From positions 1 to 64,000 of the forward strand of contig JAAEAF010006763.1 of assembly GCA_011037195.1 (NCBI GenBank): a stretch of DNA of 64,000 bases, read 5' to 3'. Under the pieces are notes generated by a model. It searched no databases. It had not been told where the DNA came from and saw nothing but the letters and a program-made list of their open reading frames with translations. Of this stretch, positions 22,401-34,400 are shown piece after piece (positions within the stretch are counted from its first letter, which is position 1; each line of letters begins with the position of its first letter). The translations under genes and the position numbers were made by a program. Origin of the DNA: Triatoma infestans (lineage: Eukaryota > Arthropoda > Insecta > Hemiptera > Reduviidae).

Positions 22401-25400
22401 AACCAAACAAATGTCAAGTTAGTTTTTTAAAATTATATTATTTTTAGAATTTAAATATGCAGTAATTATTATACATTAAAAAAAAAAGCTGAAGTTTATT
22501 GCATTCTTCCCTAAAAAACTTTCATAATTCATTTATCGGGTATGTAAAAAAAATAGTGCCGATGTCTTTCTAACACAAACTTCGGAAACCAAATTTACAA
22601 AGTTCCCCTAATGAAAAAATATTACCATGAATAATGCCGTTTGTTACAGTAAATGGTAACTGTTCGCGCAATTCAGAAATTTCATTTTAACCATTGCAGA
22701 CGCTGGTCTTCCATCCAACCTTTGGTGGAAGTTTGTATCAGGTATCTGGAAAAACCGCAAAAGGGCTCGAGACCTATGAAAATAACTTTCGAGCACTCCT
22801 TCTCCAGGTTTCCGATTTTTCGTTGCACAGAAATCCTGCACTCACCAGTAATTTATTTTCACAAAATAACAATAATAAGGAAAGGGAATAGCTAAGTGGT
22901 TAGCATACTGGACTCCCACGCGGAGACCCCGGGTTCGAGTCCAGCTGTGCTACCCTTACATTTTTTCTTTCTAGGAGCCTCAACAGCTCACTGTCCGGTA
23001 ATTCCCTTTCCAGTTTTGTCTGTAACAAAAGAACAGTGTCCGGAGGCCGACAGTCACAGAAGATTCCCGGCGCCAATGACCATAGATGTTGACACGCCTT
23101 AAATTAAAAAAAAAAAAAATATCAATAATAAATTACTTGAGCCAAAGTTCATCTTTTAGAGATCGTTATAACGTGGATTTTTTTTTTTTGCCGCTACTTC
23201 TTTACTAAATGACCTAACTTCAGTTCCACACCCAGTTCATTTCATTGAGACCACTTGTAATAAAACTATTAAATGTCTCGAAATAATTTTCAGTATGCTG
23301 GTTGTATGAAGGCATTTTCTCGGTTAGAGAATTTGAAAATCCATCAAAGATCTCACACAGGAGAAAGACCATACACATGTCAATATGCTACTTGCAGCAA
23401 AGCTTTCAGTAACAGTTCTGACAGGGCTAAACATCAGAGAACTCACTTTGATACAGTAATATATTTAATATTTAATTTATTGTTCAGTTTATTATAAAAG
23501 AGAAATTGCTTCTAGTCAATTACTTTATTTTAAACCCATCTTATAGAGTATTGTATAATGTAATTTTCTAATTAATAAAGACTTGAGAAGAATATAGAAT
23601 TGAATAAAGGAAGAAATTACCAATAACAAAATGAGTGACTATTGCTGGCGAAGTGTTAGCGTTAGTGATTGCGATTTTGAAAGTAATGAAGTCTAAACTT
23701 ATGACTGTCACGGTTATGGCCTCATCCGCCAATACCAAAAGGGAATAATTTATGATTATTAAATGATTAATTTCAAATAAAATTGATACGTTTATATCTG
23801 TGCAGTTAGTAAACCAAGTTTAATGAATATCGTTGAAATTATTTTCGAGAAAATACCAAAAACTCAAAAACCTCTGCGATAAAATTGAACTTCCGGTAAA
23901 CCGTTTCAAATTTGGAATTATAATGTATAATAATATAATGTAAGTGATAAAACTATATATTATATAGAAGTGGTACTTTAGAGGAAAGCATAACGCTACT
24001 ATTCCCCCAGAACCTCTCAACAAAATAAATGTTCATAGAAAAATATTTTAAATAAAAATTAATATGTACTCATAATTTACGAAGTTTAAAGAAAATCATT
24101 GGAGCTGTTTTTCAGAAAACCATTCAGTATAGTTGCACTTCCGGTTCATGGATTTTGTCCGAAATTTTCGTTTCTGATGCAGGTAGTGCCTAAATGGTAC
24201 GTTTATATGTGCAGTTAGCATAACGAGTATAAACGATGTCGCTATGGACATTTTCGATTCAAAAATCCAAAAAATTACTATGTAAAGGCGCACTTCCAGT
24301 TAATCAATTTTCTTCAAATTTTGGAATCTATTAATACCATCAATGTATAATAATGTGCCATGGTTGTAATAATAATAGATAAACCACACATTGCGGTAAG
24401 GTGGCACTTTAGAGATTAAAGCATAACCTGCTGTCCCACTAGAACCTCCCAAAAAATATTTTAAATAAAACTGAGAGACATTCAACTTAATACACTAACT
24501 TTGAAGAAAGTCGTTAAAGAGTTTTGATGAAATCGCGAAAAAGTGAAAAAAACATTCATTAGAATTACTCTTCCGGAACTTTCGTGTCAGATGCGATGGT
24601 AATACCTAGACCGAATACCAAGTTTGAGCTTCCTGCCATTTTTCGTTTTTGAGATAATTTGTTCACACACAGACTGACTCTCACTCGCACAAACCATTCG
24701 TTAAAATACATTTTTTTCGTATCTCGTATAATAAATAAAAAAAAGGCCATTTACATTTCAAAATTCTCTACATGCTTTTTATTCTAGCGGTAACTCTGAG
24801 GGGAGGGAGTACCCGCAGCTATCAATACAAATTACTTTTAAAAATTATATATTTTTTATTTTTCAACATGAATATGTAATATGAAAATGACAGGGGGCTT
24901 TCAAATCCTAGTTACGCTACTGCTCAAATTATAATTATCATATTCTAGCTAGTTGGGATATGAATTTTTTGTAATGAATGTTTTGATTCTAGAAACCATA
25001 CGGCTGTCAAGTAACAGGTTGTAATAAAAAGTATACAGATCCTAGTTCATTAAGAAAACATTTGAAGAATCATTCTGGCCATCCAGTAACCACTAAGCCT
25101 AAAAAACTTGTAAGTAATGCTAGTTTTGATGTTAAAAATAATTTATAATTTTGTCTTTTTATTATAACATAATCCCGTGTGTGTGTGTGTGTGCATATTT
25201 ATTTTATATATCTGGGGAAAAGCTGTATATATATTTTTTAAATTCTTTGTTAAAAGACATTTAGCAAAATTTTCCAGGGACCTACTGAGCCATAGCTGAA
25301 GGCTAGTAGTGGCTCTATTAACAGTGCATTGTAGGCGAAATAGGCACATGCACCAAATACTACTGGCGATTGTGCGGTATGCTATTCTGCAGGCCGAGGA

Positions 25401-28400
25401 GAACACCCCGGTACATATCTTTTGTGAGTGTGCCGGTCTGATGGGGACAAGGTTTCTTCAATTGGGGACAAGCAATCCCGAAGCTACGAGCTTCATGACG
25501 GAGCCACTTTCAGCTTTACTAGGCCTGATTAAGGAGGGCGAAGCTGAAGGATGCGCTTTAATCTTAAGGGGATCCACAATAGACCTCTTAATGCAGGTCA
25601 CAGTGGAATGAGGCTCGCCCTCTACGTCTGTCAATCTAATCTAATCTATTTATGTATATATATATATACATATATGTTGAGATATATAGATTTCCTCACA
25701 TGTAACTCTCAAAAACTAATTGCTTAAAAAGGACAAGCAGTCCGTATTTATCTAAAAGGAGCTTGTTAAACCTATGGAATTTGAATATCTGAGAAACATT
25801 ATGCGCATATTTTTTTATAAAAATTCTTTATGAACAATACATATTTATGTGAAATTTGTCCCAAGAAAAATCGTTACCTTAATTATTTGTTTTGTAGATT
25901 GCAAGTGAACCTAAAGTTTCTGCAGCTGAACTACAATCAAGATGTACACCAGTGATAATTTATAAAGGTAATAATCATATTCTCTATTTCTGCCATTTTT
26001 TTTTTCCAACTTTCTATCTCAGTTATAAAAGAAAGCTATATGTGCCCAGAGAGGCTTTTTTGGATAGCGTTGGACTTGGTCCCTCCCCACAGACAATAAA
26101 AAAAAACTATTGTGTTTTTATCATTTTTTTAATTTTAGAAATTTAGTGTTTACCGGAAATAAATGTTGAGAAGAAAAAGATGTTTTCAGCGAATGGTCTG
26201 AATACATACAGCTGTGTATATATAATAGCTGTGTGTATATATGTATATGTATACACTATGTGAACAAAATATCTCAAAAACGATAAATCGCAGTTAGCTT
26301 GATTTGATATTCTCTTTAGGTTTTACATCAAGCTTTCGATCAGAATCCATCATCAATCGGTAGTGCTTTTTTTAATTCTTCATATTTTTGAAAATGGTTC
26401 CAATGATTTTCATTAAACCTTCTATTATGCTATCACTTTTATTCGAAATATTTTTCTAAAACAAATTGTTATTTGAAACGTCCTGGGACCTAAAATGTTG
26501 AACTTTCCTGTTCTAAAGCATCACTTCACTTTCCCGCACGGGGTGGGCTGTTGTATGCAGCCACTTGGGGAGTAGCGCCCCCACGGGTTACGGTAGCTCA
26601 GTACACCATACACAATGCACCAAAACAATACACATCAATACATATTCTTAGTACACTGACACATTATACAAAGGTCACCACAGTACACAAAGTCCAAATA
26701 CCAAAGTCAGATCTGACGCTTTGCTGATTAAGCCAACGAGGATAGGATATATGCAGAGGTGCTCGGGGAAATACGAAAGAAGGCCAGCCTAGAGGGAGCG
26801 AGCAAGGAGGTCAAGGCGATCCGGCGAACGAGAACAGGGGACGTCCTTCTGGAATTGAGCGCGAATCCGTCAGACAAAAAGGGTTTCACTGTTGTATTGA
26901 AAAACATCCTTGGGGATCACGCAACGATACGTAGCCTTGAACCGATGGACACCCTGGAGATTAGAGATATGGATAGCCCTATTACGACAGAAGATGAGGT
27001 GCGGGAGGCCATCTTGAGGGAGGATGGAGAACTGACCGGTGAATTAGGGGTCATGGTCACCCTGACGAATGCCAGGGAGCAGATAATGGCTATCGTGGAG
27101 CTTGCCGCATGGGGAACCAGTGAGCTGATGAAGACTGGCCGTATTAAAATAGAATGGATCAACTGCAGGATAAGGCAGGTAGTGCCTCGATGCTATTCCT
27201 GTTTTGGTTCGGCCGTCGGCAGACAGATTGCAGGGGGCCGGATAGAAAGAGGTTAGGGATTTGTGTCCAGTGCGGAGAGGTGCGACGTGTGAAGAAGGAG
27301 TGCAGAGGGGAACCGAAATGCATTCTGTGTGAAGAGCGCGGTTTAGGTACGAAGGACTAAAACATGTCCTCGGGACAGGTGGATCCCAACATTTAGGGAA
27401 GCCTTGGATGAGAAACGTAAGAGTAGTGGACTATGAGGATCCTCCAGGGGAATCTCCACCGAAGCAGAACTGCGGATGCCCTATTGGATCAACTAAATCT
27501 GGCCAAGAGACCTGACGTTGTGTTGATTAGTGAGCAGTACCGTAATAGAGAAAGATCCAACTGGTATGCTGATGTTCTCGGAACGGCCGCGATTTGGCTA
27601 CCGGAGATAGGGACCACTGGCGTGATGAGCCATGGTGCCGGACGTGGGTTTGTCTAGGTTATGAGTGGAGATATTACATATGTAAGCTGCTACCTCATCC
27701 CGAATGTAAACATTCACGAATTTAGAGAATTAGTGGACGAGATTGAGGACTTCTCGCGGAAGCTGGAGAGTTCGGCTGTAGTCGCTGGGGACTTCAATGC
27801 CAGGGCGGTGGAGTGAGGTATGGATACCACGGACATCAGAAGACGATATATCCTCGAAATGGCAGCTAGGACGGGGCTTACACCCACTTTTCGAAGATCC
27901 GGCCACTGAGGGACGATTCCTGATATCACTCTGGTGTCAGACCGCCTAGAACGGGACGTGGTGGGGTGGAGAGTGATTGAGGATTACATTGGTAGCAACC
28001 ATCAATATATCACCTTCCATTCGTCCCCTCGGCAATGCGCGGCAACATATAATTGTGGGGGTGCGAATGGGTGGAAGGTAGATAAGATGGATGAGACGAT
28101 TGATGGTGCGGTGCTAAATAAGGAAGACACGTCGGACACATTGTTGGCGCCACCATGCGGCTGATACGGCGAGCATGTGATATGGCCATGCCGAGGAAGG
28201 ATTCGTAGAGGGAGGATCTCGGTTTACTGGTGGACGGACGAGATCGCTGTGCTTAGGAGGAGGTGCCTACGACTCAGGAGAGCAGTCACCAGGGCTAGGA
28301 GAAGAAATAGGAACACGGGGGAGGAAGAGTATTCGGAGTTTAGTCAGGCGAAGCGGAACCTCAAGGGGCAATAATGGAGATAAGCGCCGTAAGCGGGAGG

Positions 28401-31400
28401 CTCTGCGGGAGGAAGTGGATCAGGATCTGTGGGGACTTGGTTACAGAATAGTGAGGCGCAGATTAAAGGCCCAATCGCCTGGGCTCACGCTGGGCCCAGA
28501 TGGACGGGATAATGCGGGAATTATTCCCAACCCACCCAATAAGAGAGTGTGAACAATATACTGTCTCGTTAGATAATGTACCACTGTTTACAAAGATAGA
28601 TTTAGAAGAAGCGGTGTTTTCACGCCATAATAAGAAAGCGCTGGGGCTAGATGGCATCCCGACAGAAGTGCTGAAGGTGATTGCCCGGGTATGCCCCCAG
28701 CTACTGCTGAATATAATAGACGCTTAAGAGAAGGAGTTTTTCCTAAGAGGTGGTAAGTGCAGGCTGGTGTTGATCAGCAAGGAGAAGGGGTACCCGAGTC
28801 TGCCATAGCATACAAGTCATTGTGCCTGATGGACACGGCGGGGAAGCTCTTCGAGAGGCTTCTTAAGCCTCACTTGACAGCGTCTATACGGGTAGCAGGG
28901 GATCTGTCCGAGAGGCAGTACAGTTTTAGACGTGGCCGGTCCACCATTGGAGCTGTGGAAGAGGTGTGAAAACTGCATGGCAAGGATGGATGTCCGTATG
29001 CCCTTAACTCGGCAAGGTAGGTGGACAATTAGCGAGTCTGGAAACGGTGTTCCACACGCCGGAATGATACCGACTACCAACTACGTGAGGGACAGACAGC
29101 TGGCTATGATATTGCGGAGGGAGTCCTTAGTAGAACGGTTACAGGAGGAGCAGCTCAGGGCTCTATCTTAGGCCCCGATCTGTGTAATGTGGCCTATGAT
29201 GGCATTCTGCGAATGGGTATGCCGGAGCACTCGTTCCTGTTGGGCTACGCTGACGATATTGCCGCGGTTATGGTAGCTAGGGATTACGAGGTAGCTCATA
29301 TAAGATTGCGACAAATAATGCGGCGTGTTACGGCCTGGTTAGAAGCACAATGGTCAGAGTCTGGCTCCGGAGAAGACGGAGGTAGTGTTGCTCTCTAGAC
29401 GTCGGATTCCAAGAACTTGGGGCCTGAGGATCGACGGTAGAACGTTGAAAGCTCAGAGCTCCGTCAGGTACTTGGGGGTGCATTTAGACACCAAGCTGAT
29501 GTTCTGGGAGCAAGTGCGGCGCACCATCGAGAAGGCGGCGAGGGTAACTGCGAGCTTGAGCAGGCTGATGGCAAATGTGGGAGGACCGGGGGCCAGCAGA
29601 CGCCGGCTCCTCATGTCCGTCACGAATGGCATCCTTTTGTACGGATGCGAGGTTTGGGATAGAGCCCTAAGAAAGAAAAGACACATGAGGCAGCTGGCCG
29701 TGATGCATTGGAGGGGGGCTCTGAGGATCGCCAGTGTGTACCGCACTGTATCGGGACCTGCTGTTTTGGTGGTTGCAGGGGTTGCTCCTATCGACCATGG
29801 TGCGGGAGAGATGCCAGGTCCGGGAGTTGAAGGCCGAGATTGGAGAGGCGAAGGCTAGAGTGGGACCTTGATGATTAGGTGGAAGGAGCGTTGGGAGGAG
29901 GAGCATGCGGTAGGAGGACGGCAAGACTTTTCCCAAGCTTGGCGGAATGGGTAAGTAGAAAGCCCGGCGAGGTCGACAACTTCCACACCCAATTTCTCAC
30001 GGGCACGGTTGTTTTGCCGTTTACCTGTAGGGTGGGGAAGGTGGGAGACTCGGCGTGCGTATACGGGGACGATGCCTGCCACATTTTTTCTTGTGCGGGA
30101 GATGGGCGAGAGAAAGGCTGGAGGCAGAAAAATCGGGAGGGTTACCCCGGAAACGGTTACCATGCTCATCCGAAGAGACCGATGGGACAAGGTTGCTATG
30201 TTTGTCCAGACGGTCCTTCGGATGAAGATTATTTAGATGAACCGGCATCTCGACCCCCCCGAGGACGGGGTCCAGCTATTCTACAGTGGGCCGTTAGGGC
30301 AATTACGAAGCACCCCCCGATGTAAGGGGGGCACCCCCTCAGCAGTTCCGGGGTGAGCGGATGCCTGCGAGGGAGGAGGGGGTTTTTAGCGGGTACGAGT
30401 CCCACTCTCGTGCGAAGGCATTTTCCCCCCTCCAAAAGAAAGAAAAAAGTATCACTTCACTAGAAATGTTTGAAACTGTTACCTGTACAATACTAAAGAA
30501 TATTTAAAGCAATTTGGAATTACAATTTTGAAGATAATAATTGCTTAATCAGAAATGCGATTTTACAAAATAGGATTTATAAGTTTTGATGGATATTCTC
30601 GAATAATCGACGGTTTTCTTTAAATTTAAAATGCTATTGGGGGGCTCGAGGAACTAGTGACATTAAATTTAAGTGAATGACTTTGGAATTCGATCAATGC
30701 TCTATTCTGAACAGTGTAGTAATCACATTCATTTACTACTTGGTAAAGGCTAACCAACATAATATACCCACCATGACAATTTTTCTGAAAAGTTTTAGTT
30801 TATGACTGATGATTAAAGATAATATATGTTATAGATAAAATATGTTATACTACTATTAGCGGCGCTACAGCCCATCACTGAGCCTTGGCCTCCTCAATCC
30901 GCTTCCGCCAGTCCTCTCTATCGTTTGCAGCAACCTTCCAATTTCTTACTCCCAGCAGGTTTCTGGCATCCTCGCTTACCCCATCGCTCCATCTCAATTT
31001 AGGCCTGCCCACTCTCCTAGCCCTATGTACCTCCTGCCTCACAAGCCTTCTGGGTGTTTCTGACTCAGACATCCTTAATACATGGCCCGCCCATCTGAGC
31101 CTGCCAAGCCTAATTATCTTTATGATGTCTGCTTCCCGGAATAGGTGCTTCAGTTCCCGATTCTTTCTTCTTCTCCAAATTGCGCCCTCCTTAATAGGGC
31201 CAAAAATTCGTCGGAGAATTTTCCTCTCAAACACTTGCAGCATCCCTTCATCTTTCTTTGAAATTACCCAAGCTTCGGAACCATATGTCAATACGGGTCG
31301 GATTAGGGTCTTATAGAGAAGCAATTTTGTATTACTTGTAATTAATTTGCTCCTCATATGCTTATTTAGGCCATAATAGCATCTATTCGCCAACATGCTT

Positions 31401-34400
31401 CTTCTTTTTATTTCCAGAGATACATCATTATCTCTGGAGATTAGGGTCCCGAGGTATATGAATTGGTCAACCTGTTCAAACGTATAGTTGCCAACTGTTA
31501 CATGCGCAGGATGATCTGCAGATCCACCGGCTCTTAAATACTTTGTTTTGGCAGCATTTATTTCTAAGCCTACTTTTTTAGCCGACCTAGCCAGCTTTAG
31601 AAAGGCTCCTTCCATATGATGGAAGGACCTGCCAATTATATCCACATCATCTGCGTAGGCTATAACCTGGACAGACTTGTGGAATATATTACCGACCAGC
31701 GGTATTTCGGTCTCACGCATTACATACTCCAAAACTAGGTTAAAAAGTAGGCAGGATAAAGCATCTCCTTGCCTTAAACCTTTATTGCTGCCAAATTCTG
31801 GTGAGAGATACGCCTTAATACACACAGCACACACAGTGTCTTTCATGGTGATCATAATCAGGCGTACTAATTTCGGGGGTATATTTAAATGTAGCAGGGC
31901 ATTCTACAATTCCTCTCTTTGGACACTGTCATAGGCCGACTTGAAATCTATGAAGAGATGGTGGGTTTGAAGATCATATTCTCTTCCTTTTTCTAAAATC
32001 ATTCTCAGTGAGAATATGTGGTCTGATGTTGAGTTGTCTTTTCTGAACCCACATTGGTATTTGCCTACCTCTCTCTCGGCGTAAGGAAGAAGCCTTGAGA
32101 ATAAGACATTGGAGAATACTTTATATGCACAATTAAGGAGTGATATTCCCCTGTAATTACTGCACTCCAACTTGTCTCCTTTTTTAAAGATGGGACATAT
32201 AATTGCTTTTCTCCAGGAATCGGGTATATCTTCCGTTATCCAAACATGAGAAACACTTCCCTCAGTTCTTTTATAAGACTCTCGTCCCCATACTTGAACA
32301 GTTCCGGGTTGAGATTATCACATCCAGGGGCCTTACAGTTTCTCATTTTATTAATAGCATCCCTAATTTCTTCTTCATCAGGAGGCTCTATTTGTTCATC
32401 ATCATTACGGATAGGTAGCTGGGTGGTTTCATTTCCCACTTCATTGTTTAAAAGATTTCCGAAGTGACGTGCCCATCTTTCAGGATTTCCTTTTCTTCCG
32501 TGGCCATAGACCCATCCTCCAATCTGCAAAAAACGCTGTTTGGCTTAAATGATATTAATCAAGAAAGAGCATCATTTAAAATATGTTATAGATAATATAT
32601 ATTATAGATACAGATGACCAAAAACCGAAACAAAAATTTAAAACGAATAAAATTTTTCGTTTATATAAATATATAAACGCTTTATATAAATATATTATGT
32701 ATGTGTGTTTTGTTGCCACTAATTATTATATATTAATTTGTTTTTTTATAGACGAGGAAACCGCTGGAAGGGTAGCAAAAATGGATGAAGAAAGTAGTAT
32801 AGAGCAAGGGCAAAATTTGGAACATTTTAATTATTCACCATTTATAAACTTTATGTTATCAAATAAGAAAAGTGAGAGTGATTACAAAAGTGTTGACGAT
32901 AATACTGATATTGGAGGTAAGGAATGGACAAGTTTTATAATACGTAATGAACATTGGCAGTTAAGAATATTCAATTAATTTGTAAAAATCTTTTTTTTCC
33001 CCTACCCTATCACTTCGGCTATTTAGCCATTCTACGTCGCGCGGCCAAGTACGAGTAGGCTATACGCAGGCAACTGATGTTCGTTCATTTGGATATCGAG
33101 GGGGCACATGAGATCAATCTCGGATGCGAACAATTTCACCCCCTAAAACTAATAAAGTAAAAGCCGAGTTTTACGCTTTTATAGTTAACATTCATGTTAC
33201 TTGGTTCTAATTATTTCGTTTATTCAGCTCCTAAAGTAAAGAATTATTGCGAAGTTAGTAGTATTTGATTCCCATCAGACTATAAATCGCAGTCATTGGA
33301 GCAAAAATACTATATCAAACTAAATGTTAAGCATTCATTTTTATTTCCAATTAGAATGCAAAGAATCATATCCTATACAAGGACAAGGTGAAAAGTTCTC
33401 GGCCTAGCCCACACCTACAAATGAAATTACAGTTTTATGTTGGCATACTTGTTGCAAAATTAAATATCAAATTTGAATTTGATCGGACGAACAGTTTGTT
33501 TTATACGGCTGTTAAAGTAAGCGTTTTATTGCTAATTGAAATTCATCCAAAGTTGGTGAAATTGTATCAACAATAAAAAATGGGCAGCTGAGTTTAAACG
33601 TGGTCGTACATCGATTGAAGTTGTTCCACGTGAAGAACAGCCAAAAACTGCAACTACCGAAGGAAATATCGAGAACACACAATATGGTTCTAGATGATCG
33701 AAGATTAAAGGTGTATAAGATAGTAAGGCTGTAGACATCTCAGAAGAAAGGGTACGGCACATTTTACACGAAGAACTCTGTATGAGAAAGATTCGTGCAA
33801 GATGGGTGCCGCATTTGTTAAATGCTGATGAAACAAATGAGGAATCGGAGTTTCTCAGCAATGTTTGTGCCGCTTCATGAAGAATCCAGCCGATTTTCTG
33901 CGCCGATTAGTTACGATGAATGAAAAGTGGGTTCACCACTTTACATCTGAGTCCAAACAATAGTCCAAGCTGGGGGTAGTAGCCGCTGGCTCTGCACCGA
34001 AGAAAACAAAGACAATTGCATCGGCTGGAAAGATTATAGCTAGTGTATTTTGGAATTCCAAAGGGATTTTTCTAATTGACTATCTGCCAAAGGGTCACAC
34101 AGCTAATGGGGAATACTACGCATTTCTTCTTGACCAACTAAATGAAAAAATTAGAAAAGGCCTGGTTTGCAAAAGAAAAAAATCCTCTTCCACCAGGAAA
34201 TTGCACCCGCCCACAAAAGCGCTTTGGCAATAGGAAAATTGAGGGATTTGAAGTATGAATTGTTGGAACATCCTCCTATTCGCCAGATTTGGCTCCCTCT
34301 GAGTTTCATCTGTTCCCAAACCTTAAGAAATGTATGGCTGGAAAACATTTTTGGTCAAATGAAAAGGTGATGTAGCGGTAAATGCATATTTTGAAGACCT

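Larger units (their letters stand above)
26531..30450 (+). mobile_element. R1-like non-LTR retrotransposon, near full length, with target duplication
   Basis: ATCACTTCACT occurs at 26520-26530 and again at 30451-30461, an 11-base target-site duplication around a 3920-base element. The GC-rich interior holds a gag ORF1 (26759-27360) and an endonuclease/reverse transcriptase ORF2 (27433-29860). A GC-rich 3' region and a short A-rich end follow. It sits in the sense direction inside the 6.8 kb GLIS intron. Both ORFs carry stops and frameshifts, so it is dead but not 5' truncated. Confidence 0.85.

Noticed and set aside
30885..31316. A 143-codon + strand frame
   Set aside because: It is the antisense shadow of the LINE reverse transcriptase on the - strand.
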